Positions 1 through 9,405 of a DNA stretch of 64,000 nt are shown here, piece by piece. Source of the DNA: Chloroflexi bacterium CFX4 (GTDB taxonomy: Bacteria; Chloroflexota; Anaerolineae; Aggregatilineales; UBA2796). A program made the position numbers and the translations under genes. The notes under the pieces were generated by a model. It ran no database searches. It was given only the letters and a program-made list of their open reading frames with translations, and was not told the DNA's origin. Where the stretch lies: contig QWHC01000010.1 in the NCBI GenBank assembly GCA_021404685.1, positions 1 through 64,000 on the forward strand, read 5' to 3'. Within the stretch, counting starts at the first letter, position 1; every line of letters starts with the position of its first letter.

Positions 1-141
1 TGAGAATTCTAATAACTCTACAAGGCGCTCACGTGGAAGGTCTTCAAGAGAGATTGTCTCGCCACCCCGCCATTCAGCCATCGAACATGCTCCTAAACTC
101 AAGGTAATTGCCATTGTCGCTAACCATTTGCTCAGCCTCAT
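1..141 (-). CDS. Lipoprotein, N-terminal part (runs off the window)
   Basis: Reading leftwards from an ATG at 141, an open frame of 47 codons reaches the window edge without a stop. The protein begins MRLSKWLATMAITLSLGACS, a short basic n-region, hydrophobic core and LGAC lipobox, so it should be exported and lipidated at Cys19. An AAGGAGGG Shine-Dalgarno lies about 7 nt upstream (148-157). It follows the decayed toxin gene at 201-1293 on the same strand with a gap of about 60 bp, which is where an immunity gene usually sits; an immunity role is inference only. The rest of the protein is not visible. Confidence 0.7.
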   Translation of the reverse strand, partial: MRLSKWLATMAITLSLGACSMAEWRGGETISLEDLPRERLVELLEFS

Positions 142-200
142 CCGCTTCACCCTCCTTGACTATTCTGATTATTAGACTCTGTAAGTGCTGTAGCGGCGGT

Positions 201-1293
201 TTATGGTGAAAATGTAAACGTCTCAGTTGCTATACTGCCCCTACCCCAGATTTCATATTCTTTTGCCAACCCTACTTGGTGCAATCTGCCCAACTCTATA
301 TCTTGGACGGTTGCCCCAGCCAACCCCGTTGATTTTTGTGAGTCCCAATTGTATCTATCGAACACATGCACCTGTGAATTTATGGTTACTTGCCACTGAC
401 CACCCGAAGTTGGCGTGACGGTAACCTCTGCACCATAGGTGTAGGAAAAGCTACCCATAGCGTAATACCAGTTCTCCAAGGGTTTGTGATCTGAGAATAT
501 CTCCTCGCCGCGTTCGATGTGCCTGCCTGACACATTTTCAAAATCGAAAAGTTGCCACGGTGTCGTCAGTTGAAAGCTGAATGTTCCTGTTTCACCATTG
601 TTGATGCGCTCTTGAATCTGACTGAGGATATCTGCTCGGAACTCCACATAATGGTCTCTAAGGGCTTGGTCAAAAGGTAGGATGTCGCTACGCATTCGGT
701 CTACCTCCACATCCAGAGACTCACCAGAATTACCTAAATAATGATGCATGTACCTTGCCGCGTCGACTCGTCCTGTTAGTTCTGATAAGAACGCATTAGA
801 TCCCCATTGCCGCCACAGAGCATGATCACCCGCATGAGCAGGCTCAACACCATGTTCACCAGAACCCTCATCAGGTTGTAACGGCGGTGGTGGCGGCGGT
901 GGCGGCAAACTGGGTTGGTCATCAGTTTGTTGAGGTGGTTTAGCCCAAACACCGTCTTTAGCAGAGGCTAATAAAATCTCACCCTCTGAGCCGCCCACAA
1001 AGAGCGCGCCTGCCTCACATTCAGCCGCCTGAAAGCGATGCGCGATGCTATGTGTGGCGTGGCAGGCTTCCTCCAATGCCCTCACAAGGCGCGCTCCACC
1101 GACGGCAGCACTCAGTCTTTCATCTCCGCGTAGAACTGGTCAGCGCCGCGCCCGCGCCAGCCACCTGCTGCAAGCTGATCAACCTGGCGTTGAAGGGCGT
1201 TCAAGAGTTGTGTGGTGGTGTTGGCGTGCTGCGAAAACACGACTCACAGGCTTTACCGACAGCATAATCCATACAAATACGAGGCGCACGCAT
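201..1293 (-). pseudogene. Decayed WXG100-like polymorphic toxin gene (paralogue of 62206-63129)
   Basis: The gene starts at an ATG at 1293 behind an AAGGAG Shine-Dalgarno (1299-1304). Its first codons read MRAPRICMDYAVGKACESCF, matching MDYAEGKTCETCF of the intact gene at 62206. Reading then breaks. A missing T after TGT TTT shifts the frame, an in-frame TGA falls after AEMKD, and a second shift occurs after VERAL. Following the homologous frames restores QLLNALQRQVDQLAAGG and FYAEM, clearly the same WXG100-like helical domain. From a GTG at 1085 the frame stays open for 294 codons: the end of the helical domain (RALEEACHATHSIAHRFQAA), a proline-rich linker with eight consecutive prolines, and a C-terminal domain with motifs YNWD and GRLHQVGLAKEYEIWG. 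That last domain is unlike the C-terminus of the other copy, as expected for a swappable toxin tip. I do not recognise its activity. Confidence 0.75.
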
Positions 1294-1580
1294 GGCGGCT
1301 CCTTAATTTAATTATGGCTTGTATTAGATTGGAGAAACGTGAAGGAGGCGATGTGAAAGGTATTATGCACAGCGCACAAGCGGCTCTCCAAAAGCTATGG
1401 AAAAAACGCCGTTGAAAAGTGGAAAATTTTAATGAATCTTTTTGGGAAATTTATAATGTTTTTATGAGTTATCCCGCCGCACTTTGTGAAGAAACCGTCA
1501 CAAGTGCGCCGTGTGCCGTCATAATTTTGCCGAATTGACCTGCTAGACTGCTCTTGAGGCTTATCAGAGTGAGGTGTTTT
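1294..1580. other. Divergent intergenic region with a possible 20-codon ORF
   Basis: This AT-richer stretch separates the decayed toxin gene from the DUF1800 gene. It holds a TATAAT at 1452-1457 on the plus strand without a convincing -35. A tiny plus-strand frame, GTG at 1353 to TGA at 1415, encodes a basic 20-residue peptide ending QKLWKKRR and has an AAGGAGG sequence 5 nt upstream (1342-1348). Whether that peptide is made cannot be judged from sequence alone. Confidence 0.3.
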
Positions 1581-3077
1581 ATGGCAGTTTTAGAGGAAAA
1601 AGCAGGCACAGTCAGTCGGCGCGGCTTTCTGAAGGCAATCAGCCTAGCTGGTTTAGGGCTGGCAGTGCCAATCCAGTGGGCAGGCAGCACACGCCGTGCC
1701 GCGGCGGAAGGCAGGCTTGATCCGTTGCGGCATGTGCTGAGCCGCCTGACGTGGGGCGCACGCCCTGCTGATCTGGAGCAAATCCGTGCGATGGGCATTG
1801 AGGGCTACCTCGATTGGCAGCTTCAGCCTGAGGCGATACCCGATCCAACCATCGCGCAGCTTTTGCAGGATGTGCCAGTCCTTTCGGCAAGCTACCGAGA
1901 GGCACAGCGCCAAGAGGCGGAAGATTGGCAGCTTGGCTATACGCTGATGTGGACTAGGCTCTACCGCGCCGTTCACAGTGAGCGCCAGCTCTTTGAGCGC
2001 GCCGTGGAGTTCTGGACGGATCATTTCAACGTGCCAATTGGCGACTCTGCCGCCGAGAAGCTGATTGATGACCGTGAAGTCATCCGCAAGCACGCTTTCG
2101 GGCAATTCCGCAGCTTGCTGTTTGCCTCTGCCCAAAGCCCTGCCATGCTCTACTATTTGAACAACGCCAGCAGCGATAAAGAGCATCCCAACGAGAACTA
2201 TGCCCGTGAGGTGATGGAACTGCACACGCTCGGCGTAGCGGGCGGCTACACTGAGCAAGACGTGAAGGAATTAGCGCGCATCCTCACCGGCTGGACGGCG
2301 CGCAACGGCACCTTCTATTTCGACCCTGAGATGCACGACTATGGCGAAAAAACGCTGCTAGGGCGCACCTTTCCAAGCGGGCGCGGCATCGAGGAAGGCT
2401 TAGAGGCGCTCGATATGCTGGCAACGCACCCTAGCACAGCGCAGTTCATCGCCACCAAACTGTGCCGCCATTTCGTCAGCGACTCACCGCCGCCAAGCCT
2501 TGTTGCCAGCACTGCCCAAGCCTTCAGCGCCACCGATGGCGATCTGCGCGCTGTGCTGCGCCACATCTTCACTTCTGCCGAATTTATGGAGAGCGGCGGG
2601 CAAAAACTGCGCCGCCCATTGGAATATGTGGCAGCCGTTATGCGTACCACCCAGCTTGAAGTGGTAGAGGATTACTGGCTGCTGCTGAGCGCGCTGGAAC
2701 AGCTTGGACATTTGCCCTTCGGCTGGAAACCACCGAACGGTTATCCTGACGTGGCAGCCGCCTGGCTGAACACCAATAACATGCTCATGCGTTGGAAGAT
2801 TGCCTTTGCGCTTCCCATCATTAGCATGGGTTGGGTGGATGGAATGTACACGCCGCTGGATAGCTTGGTCAGCAGGTCGGATACCGCTGCGGACTTGGTG
2901 GATGCGGCTTCTGCTGCTGTGCTGCCTGCCCTAAGCCTCGATCCACAAGATCGCGCCCAACTGATCAGCTTTGTGGCAGACACAGCAGATCAACGGTTGC
3001 GTCCGCACGAACGGCGCGACAAACTGCCTGCCCTTGCCGCTTTGCTGATTAGCTCGCCCTATTTTCAGTGGTGCTGA
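1581..3077 (+). CDS. DUF1800 family protein, Tat-exported
   Basis: A 498-residue protein of the DUF1800 family, whose biochemical role is unknown. The N-terminus carries a twin-arginine signal (SRRGFLKA followed by a hydrophobic run and an Ala-rich cleavage region), predicting folded export. Family landmarks are HFNVPIGDS, NENYAREVMELHTLGV and VKELARILTGWT in the middle third. I chose the ATG at 1581 rather than an in-frame TTG at 1554 because the signal peptide follows it directly. It is 21 nt upstream of the DUF1501 gene; these two families very often occur together and are thought to act as a pair outside the cytoplasm. Confidence 0.9.
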   Translation: MAVLEEKAGTVSRRGFLKAISLAGLGLAVPIQWAGSTRRAAAEGRLDPLRHVLSRLTWGARPADLEQIRAMGIEGYLDWQLQPEAIPDPTIAQLLQDVPVLSASYREAQRQEAEDWQLGYTLMWTRLYRAVHSERQLFERAVEFWTDHFNVPIGDSAAEKLIDDREVIRKHAFGQFRSLLFASAQSPAMLYYLNNASSDKEHPNENYAREVMELHTLGVAGGYTEQDVKELARILTGWTARNGTFYFDPEMHDYGEKTLLGRTFPSGRGIEEGLEALDMLATHPSTAQFIATKLCRHFVSDSPPPSLVASTAQAFSATDGDLRAVLRHIFTSAEFMESGGQKLRRPLEYVAAVMRTTQLEVVEDYWLLLSALEQLGHLPFGWKPPNGYPDVAAAWLNTNNMLMRWKIAFALPIISMGWVDGMYTPLDSLVSRSDTAADLVDAASAAVLPALSLDPQDRAQLISFVADTADQRLRPHERRDKLPALAALLISSPYFQWC

Positions 3078-3098
3078 CGCGCCGAAAGGAATCTTACG

Positions 3099-4391
3099 AT
3101 GAAAACCGTGAACGTGAACCTACGCACACCCTCGCGCCGCCAGGCATTGGGTATGTTCGGCGCGCTCAGCGTGGTTGGCTTGAGCAAGGCGCTTTTTCCG
3201 TCGTGGATGCCGCGCCTTGCCTTTCGGCGCAGCGGCGCGCCGGGCGATGTCTTGGTGGCAATTTTCCTGCGCGGCGGCATGGATGGCTTGAATGTGGTTG
3301 TGCCATATGCCGAAGGCGCAGCCTACTACGATGCACGCCCAACGCTTGCCATTCCAGAGCCAAGCCGCGATCCGCTCAGCGCCATTGATCTAAACGGCTT
3401 CTTTGGCTTGCATCCCGCCTTGCGCCCGCTCAAGCCCATTTACGAGGCGGGCAATCTGGCGATTGTTCATGCCTGCGGATCGCCCGACCCGACGCGCTCG
3501 CACTTTGACGCGATGGAGTTTATGGAGCGCGGCACGCCCGGCGCCAAAAGCACCCGTAACGGCTGGATCAGCCGCCATTTGGAGTCGGCAGCGTGGCAGA
3601 ACGATTCACCCTTCCGCGCTGTGGGCATTGGCACTATGCTGCCAACTTCGCTGCAAGGTGGCGTCTCCGCCCTTGCGCTCAAATCCATTGCCGAATTTCA
3701 TCTGGGCGGGCGTGAGGATCAGCTTGAGGCGATGCGTAGCGCGTTGGCAAGCCTGTATACCTATGAAGCAGGCAGCGGCGCGGCGAGCGAACAATTGGCA
3801 GCCCACGCCAAAGATACCTTCGCCGTGATGGATATGCTGGCAAGCCTGAACGCCGAGCGCTACGTACCAGCACATGGCGCGCAGTATCCGGATAGTGAGT
3901 TTGGCAAGGGCTTGCAGCAGATCGCGCTCTTAATCAAGGCGGGTCTTGGGCTAGAAGTCGCTTGCATTGACTTGGGCGGTTGGGATACGCACGAGGAACA
4001 AGGCGGTGCGGAAGGGCACCAAGCGGAGCTTTTGGCGGAATTGGCGGAAGGTCTCGGCGCGTTCTATGCCGATCTGCGCGACCACATGGCAAATGTGAGC
4101 GTGGTTGCCATGAGCGAATTTGGGCGGCGCGTGGCGGAGAACGGCAGCAAAGGCACCGATCACGGGCATGGCAACGCGATGTTTGTGTTGGGCGGCGGTG
4201 TGATCGGTGGCGTTTATGCGGATTGGCGCGGCTTGCAGCCTGAAGCACTTGACGATGGCGACCTGCCGATCACGACCGATTACCGTGATGTGCTGGCGTC
4301 GGTGTTGGCGCTGCGCGTGCTGAACCCTGCCCTTGAGCATGTGTTCCCAGCTTATGCGCCCAAGCTGCTGCCGATTGTGCGTCCGCGTTAG
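3099..4391 (+). CDS. DUF1501 family protein, Tat-exported
   Basis: A 430-residue DUF1501 protein, a family related in fold to alkaline phosphatases and sulfatases. The N-terminus has a twin-arginine signal (SRRQALGMFGALSVVGL). Recognisable blocks are FLRGGMDGLNVVVPY near residue 55, SHFDAMEFMERGTPG near 140, DLGGWDTHEEQGG near 290 and SEFGRRVAENGSKGTDHGHG near 340; their Asp and His residues are candidate metal ligands. It is the second gene of the DUF1800-DUF1501 pair and is followed 26 nt later by a small secreted protein. The substrate is unknown. Confidence 0.9.
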   Translation: MKTVNVNLRTPSRRQALGMFGALSVVGLSKALFPSWMPRLAFRRSGAPGDVLVAIFLRGGMDGLNVVVPYAEGAAYYDARPTLAIPEPSRDPLSAIDLNGFFGLHPALRPLKPIYEAGNLAIVHACGSPDPTRSHFDAMEFMERGTPGAKSTRNGWISRHLESAAWQNDSPFRAVGIGTMLPTSLQGGVSALALKSIAEFHLGGREDQLEAMRSALASLYTYEAGSGAASEQLAAHAKDTFAVMDMLASLNAERYVPAHGAQYPDSEFGKGLQQIALLIKAGLGLEVACIDLGGWDTHEEQGGAEGHQAELLAELAEGLGAFYADLRDHMANVSVVAMSEFGRRVAENGSKGTDHGHGNAMFVLGGGVIGGVYADWRGLQPEALDDGDLPITTDYRDVLASVLALRVLNPALEHVFPAYAPKLLPIVRPR

Positions 4392-4417
4392 GGCAGAAAA
4401 GCAGAAAAGAGGTTGCT

Positions 4418-5206
4418 ATGTTCCGCAAAATTGCCTTGATCCTATGTCTGGTGCTGTTGGTGCTGCCGCATGGCGCGCTGCACGCGGATGACAGCACCGA
4501 TGAGGCACGCGCTATTGCGTTGGCAGCTGCGCACCCGCGCCTTGCCGCCTACCTTGCCGAAGTGCCGAACTGGTATGCCCTTGCCTACAATCCCGAAGCG
4601 ATGCGCCAGATTTGGCGCGTGCAGTTCTACGCTGCCAACCACGCTGCGATTGCCAGCGCGGATGTACACCTTGACAAAGGGCGCGTCTATTGGTTGGAGG
4701 TGGATTACAGCCACGCCAGCCAAGCCACGCAGCGCAAAGGTAGAGAGGCTGCCCTGAACTTTGCCAAAAATCACCCTGATGTGCGCGAACTACTGGGTGC
4801 TGCTTCGGATAGATACGAGGCATGGATCGAGTATGAGGCGTGGCGCGGCACGTGGGCAATCTATATGTGGTACGCCGGCGATGTGGTGCAGGTTGTGCTG
4901 CGCTTTAACAGTCCGAATCCGTTCGACTTTGCCGAGCCAGAGTTGGTCGGCATCACCTTTCCGGAACTGCTGACGGTTGAGGCATGGGTCAGCGCACGCC
5001 AAGCACAGGCGATCACGCTGGCAGCCGCCGCCTCGCAAACGGCTGCCGCACTGCGGGAACATGCGGGCTGGCAGGCAGAAGCCACGCCAGAGGGAACGCC
5101 AAGCAGCGCGGTATGGCGGGTCACTTTTAGGCATGGTGAGCGCACCATCGCGCAGACGTGGGTTGATCTGGCAAAGGGTGCCATCCTTCGGGCAGAAATA
5201 CCCTAA
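4418..5206 (+). CDS. Secreted protein of unknown function with two similar halves
   Basis: 262 residues beginning with a clear Sec signal peptide (MFRKIALILCLVLLVLPHG, then an ALHA cleavage site). I do not recognise a named family. Two segments look alike: residues about 30-100 (Ala-rich helix, then IWRVQFYA, then VHLDKGRVYWLEVD) and about 190-262 (Ala-rich helix, then VWRVTFRHG, then TWVDLAKGAILRAEI). This helix plus beta-strand pattern resembles PepSY-like propeptide domains, so two PepSY-like repeats are possible. It is the third gene of the DUF1800/DUF1501 run and probably cotranscribed, 26 nt downstream. Confidence 0.75.
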   Translation: MFRKIALILCLVLLVLPHGALHADDSTDEARAIALAAAHPRLAAYLAEVPNWYALAYNPEAMRQIWRVQFYAANHAAIASADVHLDKGRVYWLEVDYSHASQATQRKGREAALNFAKNHPDVRELLGAASDRYEAWIEYEAWRGTWAIYMWYAGDVVQVVLRFNSPNPFDFAEPELVGITFPELLTVEAWVSARQAQAITLAAAASQTAAALREHAGWQAEATPEGTPSSAVWRVTFRHGERTIAQTWVDLAKGAILRAEIP

Positions 5207-5222
5207 AAGCGCACCGCCGTGC

Positions 5223-5228
5223 TATGAT
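5223..5228 (+). promoter_or_regulatory. Candidate -10 element, possibly leaderless start
   Basis: TATGAT lies only 8 nt before the ATG at 5237 of the response regulator, and no Shine-Dalgarno is visible in front of that ATG. If this is a -10 box, transcription would begin at or near the start codon, giving a leaderless mRNA. No good -35 hexamer is seen at the expected distance. Confidence 0.35.
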
Positions 5229-5236
5229 TCCCCATT

Positions 5237-5953
5237 ATGGAGACACGCCCGATCATTTTAATTGTGGACGATGATGAGGCAATCCGTTCCGCCCTTGCTG
5301 CGCTGCTTGGGCGGGCGGGCTTTCAGCCGATCTTGGCGGCGGATGGCGCTGCGGCATTGGCGGCGGCGCGGGCGCAGACACCCGATCTTGCCCTGCTGGA
5401 TGTGGTGCTGGATGAGGCGCAACCAACTGCCATTGGCGGGCTGGACGTGCTGCGCGCCTTACGGACGTTTGAACGCTTCATCCCAGTCATCATGCTGACT
5501 TCGTATGCTGAATGGCAAGTGGAAAGCCTTGGGCAAGGCGCCATCGCCTTTGTGACCAAGCCCTTTGACGCCAACGCCCTGATCGGGCAAATTCGGGCGA
5601 CGCTGAACGCTGTGGCGCACATACGGCGTGAAGCACAGCAGCAATCGCAAGCCACCAGCACACTGATCCATGTCCGCGATCTGGTGATCGATCCGCTGCA
5701 TTTGCGCGTGACGCAGCGCGGCACAGAAATTGACCTGACGCCGCTTGAGTTTGCCCTGCTGACCTTCTTGGCGCGGCATCCTAACCGTGAATGGACACGC
5801 GAACAACTGCTTGATCAGGTCTGGGGCTACGAGTGGGCAGGCTATCCGCGCACGGTAGATCGGCATATTGCCGCGCTACGCCGCAAGCTGCACTTGGAGC
5901 GCGATGATTTGATCGAAACGGTGCATGGGTCGGGCTATCGGTTGGTGGTCTAA
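5237..5953 (+). CDS. OmpR-type response regulator
   Basis: A 238-residue two-component regulator. Residues 1-120 form a receiver domain: the acidic pocket in ILIVDDDEAIRS, the phospho-acceptor Asp in LALLDVVLDEA, and the conserved Lys in VTKPFD. Residues about 140-238 are a winged-helix DNA-binding domain (LTPLEFALLTFLARH, GYEWAGYPRTVDRHIAALRRKL, VHGSGYRLV). The stop codon abuts the start of the histidine kinase, which is surely its partner. Its targets are not evident; the TPR lipoprotein downstream is a possible member of the same signalling unit. Confidence 0.95.
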   Translation: METRPIILIVDDDEAIRSALAALLGRAGFQPILAADGAAALAAARAQTPDLALLDVVLDEAQPTAIGGLDVLRALRTFERFIPVIMLTSYAEWQVESLGQGAIAFVTKPFDANALIGQIRATLNAVAHIRREAQQQSQATSTLIHVRDLVIDPLHLRVTQRGTEIDLTPLEFALLTFLARHPNREWTREQLLDQVWGYEWAGYPRTVDRHIAALRRKLHLERDDLIETVHGSGYRLVV

Positions 5954-7393
5954 ATGCGCGCTGGGCTGAGCCAACAAGAGCGGCTGATAGGGTTGAGCAG
6001 AACAGGGCTGGCTGCTGTGCTGCTGGGCATGTGGCTGCTTGTGCCACTTTTTGGCGTGCAGGGTACACCTGTGCAGGCAGCGCCAATCCTGATCCGCGCT
6101 TTGAACGTGCCGCTTTTGGTCTGGGCGGTGGCGGCTGCCAGCCTAAGCGCGCTGAGCTTATTCGGGGTTGGGCGCTTGTTGGGCGCTTCACAGCCATCGC
6201 TGCTGCTGCGCCTTGTATTGGGCTGCCTGTGCCTAATCGGGATCGGTGGGCTGCTGTGGGTTGGGATGCCGCACGCACTGGGCGTTGCCAACCGTGTGTG
6301 GCTCACCCTGAGCGCTGCCACACCGGGCGCGCTGTATTGGTTTGTGGCGGCGCTCGGCATCTCGGCGCTCGCCCTGATCGCTTTCGGGGTGATGAGCGCA
6401 AGCACAGTGCGCCGCCAACGGCAAGTGCGTGCCTTGCGCCAGTTGGCGGATGGCTATTTAGAAGTGGCAATCGCGCTGTGCGATAGGCGCGGTCGGCTGC
6501 GCTATGCCAATCCGCGTGGTGTGGCATGGCTCTTTGGTGCCGATCAGCGCTTGCGCCCCGAACTGCGAGAGGCAGCCCAGAGCGCCCTTCGCAGCCGCCG
6601 CAACACCGCGCAATTCCTGACCATTGATGAGAACACACGCTTGAATGTGCAGTGCGTGCCACAAAGTCGGACTCTGCTGGGCGTGGTTGCCGCGCAAAGC
6701 GGCAGCGAGGCAGCGCGCAGCAAGTTCTATGAGCAGTTTTTGCGGCGCATCGTCCATGATATGCGGAATCCGCTGGCGGCGATCATCGCGCACGCGAACA
6801 ACTTGCGGGCTGAAATCTTGCCCAGCCCGGAGAGCGCTGCACGCGCCGCCGCGATCATTGAGAACGAGGCGCAGCGCCTTACGCGCCTTGTGGATTCGCT
6901 GCTCTTTGATGCGCGCCTTTCCTATGTGCCGCCCGCCCTAGAGCCGCTTGATCTGGTGGATGTGCTTGAGGAAGTGCTGTATCAGCATGAGGAACGTGCC
7001 GCCGCCGAAGACAAGACCCTTCAGCTGGAAATGCCGCCCAGCGCGCCGTGCATTGCCGATCACGATCTGCTCATCCGCGCCTTAAGCAATTTGGTGGAAA
7101 ACAGCCTAAAATATTCAGAGGCAGGCTGTGTGGTGCATCTGAGCCTGAACGCCTATGATCAAGGCTATCAGATTGTGGTGCGGGATAGCGGCAGCGGCAT
7201 TCCGCCAAGCTACCTACCCGATAAGATTTTCGAGCCGTTGGTGCGCGCCCGCCCGCGTGAGGGTGGCAGCGGCAGCGGCTTAGGGCTGGCAATTGTGAAG
7301 AAGATTGTGCTGTTGCACCGCGGCACACTACAGGCTGAGAGTACTTTAGGCGAAGGAACGACGATCACACTATGGCTGCCTGCCGCACCCTGA
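5954..7393 (+). CDS. Membrane histidine kinase with PAS-like domain
   Basis: 479 residues. The N-terminal 150 residues contain four to five hydrophobic segments, so the sensor part is in the membrane. A PAS-like region follows (about 165-255, ALCDRRGRLRYANPRG). Next come the HisKA domain with the phospho-accepting His in RRIVHDMRNPLAAI and an HATPase domain with N-box NLVENSLKYSEAG, DSGSGIPP and GSGSGLGLAIVKK. It starts directly after the response regulator stop, and its 3' end overlaps the lipoprotein gene by 22 bp, a three-gene operon by arrangement. The stimulus is unknown. Confidence 0.93.
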   Translation: MRAGLSQQERLIGLSRTGLAAVLLGMWLLVPLFGVQGTPVQAAPILIRALNVPLLVWAVAAASLSALSLFGVGRLLGASQPSLLLRLVLGCLCLIGIGGLLWVGMPHALGVANRVWLTLSAATPGALYWFVAALGISALALIAFGVMSASTVRRQRQVRALRQLADGYLEVAIALCDRRGRLRYANPRGVAWLFGADQRLRPELREAAQSALRSRRNTAQFLTIDENTRLNVQCVPQSRTLLGVVAAQSGSEAARSKFYEQFLRRIVHDMRNPLAAIIAHANNLRAEILPSPESAARAAAIIENEAQRLTRLVDSLLFDARLSYVPPALEPLDLVDVLEEVLYQHEERAAAEDKTLQLEMPPSAPCIADHDLLIRALSNLVENSLKYSEAGCVVHLSLNAYDQGYQIVVRDSGSGIPPSYLPDKIFEPLVRARPREGGSGSGLGLAIVKKIVLLHRGTLQAESTLGEGTTITLWLPAAP

Positions 7394-8586
7394 AAAGCAC
7401 TGTGCGCTTATGGTTGCTGTTTGCTTTGATGGCGTCTGCTTGTGGCGTGCGTGTGGAGGTTGCGCCGCAAACGCCGCCACCACCGACTGCGACTGCCATG
7501 CCTGCCTATAACGAGTATAACGGGCTAACACGCGGTGTGGCGGCGCCACGTTTCACATTTTCAGGGCAGGGCGGCGCACGAGTTGCCTTGTTTATGCAGC
7601 CCGCCATTGTGGATGTTTACACACTGCGTGAACGCTATGTCTGGTTTCACGCCGATTATGACGCCACCTGGTACGACTCGGCGCAGGGCAATGCACGGCT
7701 GCGCCTCAGCCTCTACAGCCGCACGGACTCCACGCAAGCCTGGATCGCGCTCAACAGCGGCGAACAGGAACTCACCACGCTGGCTGCGCCCAACGCACAG
7801 CGCAGCGAGATCGGGGCGACTTTCTATCCTGAGCAAAAAGGTGTGTTTCACATTCGGATTGAGCTGGCTGCCACTGTTTTCACGCCCGATCAGCAGTTCA
7901 ATCCGTTAGAGGCACGCGAACTGCGCGCTTTCGTCTTCAGCCCACCTGATGAGGGCATTAACCTTGATCCAAAGGGACTCACGCCGCGCTTTGGCGTTAC
8001 CAGCGCGGAGCGCCCCTTGCTGGATTGGCGAGCGTGGCTTGGCAACCCTTGCGAGTATGTGGACATCGCACCTTCGCCAATGCAGGAAGGCATCGCCCGT
8101 GCCTGTGAAGCTGTGGCGGCGGAAGATGTCACAGCGGTTGCGCTTGCGCTGCGCCAAACAGCCGATGCGCTCTCGCCGCGCCCTACTGATGTGGTGCTGC
8201 GCGCTTGGCAGTCCGCGCTTTGGAGCGCCGCCGCACTCACCTACGCCCAGTTAGACGATCTGGCGGCGGCAAAAGAACTGTTCGAGGCAGCCATGCAGGC
8301 TTGGCAGGCTTTAGATCGCCCGTTTGAGTTCAGCGTTGCGCGCCACAACCTTGCATATGTGTGCGCCCTTGAAGGGCAGACCGAAACTGCCCTGATCTAT
8401 TTTCAGCAGGTGCAGGAACTGCGCGCCCAGATCGGCGATGAAGGCGGCATGTGGTTGGCACAGGCAAATCGCGGCTATTTGGCGGACAACCGCGATTTGT
8501 TGTGGTCGCCGCGCAGCTATTTCGAGACAAACGAACTGCCGCAATTAGAGATCGTCAACCGTTGGATTGCAGCCTTTGATGAGTAG
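7372..8586 (+). CDS. Lipoprotein with TPR-like repeats
   Basis: 404 residues with a lipoprotein signal (LWLLFALMASAC, lipidation on that Cys). Residues about 40-200 look like a beta-rich extracytoplasmic domain (YVWFHADYDATWYDS, RLRLSLYSRTD). Residues about 240-370 are helical with TPR-like spacing (AALTYAQLDDLAAAKELFEAA, then ARHNLAYVCALEGQTETALIYFQQ). The gene overlaps the 3' end of the histidine kinase by 22 bp, so translation is likely coupled. By position it could be an accessory sensor of the kinase; that is inference. No enzymatic motif is visible. Confidence 0.8.
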   Translation: MAACRTLKSTVRLWLLFALMASACGVRVEVAPQTPPPPTATAMPAYNEYNGLTRGVAAPRFTFSGQGGARVALFMQPAIVDVYTLRERYVWFHADYDATWYDSAQGNARLRLSLYSRTDSTQAWIALNSGEQELTTLAAPNAQRSEIGATFYPEQKGVFHIRIELAATVFTPDQQFNPLEARELRAFVFSPPDEGINLDPKGLTPRFGVTSAERPLLDWRAWLGNPCEYVDIAPSPMQEGIARACEAVAAEDVTAVALALRQTADALSPRPTDVVLRAWQSALWSAAALTYAQLDDLAAAKELFEAAMQAWQALDRPFEFSVARHNLAYVCALEGQTETALIYFQQVQELRAQIGDEGGMWLAQANRGYLADNRDLLWSPRSYFETNELPQLEIVNRWIAAFDE

Positions 8587-8673
8587 CACCGTGAAGCACT
8601 TCGCCCGCACGCCACCTTTACCTGATCGCGGTACAATCAAGCGTTGGTAACCTTGCATAGAAGGATGGATGGC

Positions 8674-9399
8674 ATGGAGACGATCCGCGTCACAGTTTGG
8701 GGCGAGTTCCGCCACGAGAAGAAGAACCCACAGGTTGCAGCGCTCTACCCTGACGGGATGCATGAGACAATCGCGGCGGCGCTGCGCGCTGATCCGCGTT
8801 TTAGCGTTCGCACCGCAACACAGGATGCGCCTGAACACGGCTTGAGCGAGGCTGTTTTGGCAAACACCGATGTGCTGACATGGTGGGGACACATCGCGCA
8901 TGACGAGGTTGAGGATGCAGTTGTGGCGCGTGTGCAAGCGCGTGTGCTGGATGGCATGGGCTTGATTGTGCTGCACAGCGGGCATTTCTCTAAGATTTTC
9001 AAGGCACTGATGGGGACGACCTGCAACCTGAAATGGCGCGAGGCAGGCGAACGTGAGCGCATTTGGGTGCTAGAGCCAAGCCATCCCATTGCGGAAGGCT
9101 TGGGTGAATATTTCGAGCTTCCGCAAGAGGAGATGTACGGCGAACGGTTCGATATTCCCGCGCCGGAGACGCTCGTCCTGATGAGTTGGTTCAAGGGCGG
9201 CGAAGTCTTCCGCAGTGGGTGTTGTTACACACGCGGCAAGGGCAGAATCTTCTACTTCCGTCCCGGCCACGAAACCTATCCAACCTACCACGATGCCAAC
9301 GTGCAGCGCGTGATTGCCAATGCGGTGCGTTGGGCAGCACAACCACCTTCACCGAAGGTCATCTTCGGCAACTACAAGCCCTTGGAAACGTTGGAGTAG
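8674..9399 (+). CDS. ThuA-like domain protein
   Basis: 241 residues of the ThuA (trehalose utilisation) family, which has a class I glutamine-amidotransferase-like fold. Visible landmarks are [19 protein letters not shown] at the start, [31 protein letters not shown] near residue 105, and [28 protein letters not shown] near the end. I chose the ATG at 8674 because AGAAGG sits 9 nt upstream; an ATG at 8665 is also in frame. No sugar genes are nearby, so the substrate cannot be inferred. A peptidase gene follows after 6 nt. Confidence 0.88.
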   Translation: METIRVTVWGEFRHEKKNPQVAALYPDGMHETIAAALRADPRFSVRTATQDAPEHGLSEAVLANTDVLTWWGHIAHDEVEDAVVARVQARVLDGMGLIVLHSGHFSKIFKALMGTTCNLKWREAGERERIWVLEPSHPIAEGLGEYFELPQEEMYGERFDIPAPETLVLMSWFKGGEVFRSGCCYTRGKGRIFYFRPGHETYPTYHDANVQRVIANAVRWAAQPPSPKVIFGNYKPLETLE

Positions 9400-9405
9400 C
9401 CTCAA

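Noticed and set aside
1554-1580. Upstream TTG start for the DUF1800 gene
   Set aside because: The Tat signal follows the ATG at 1581, and the extra nine residues do not fit a signal peptide start.
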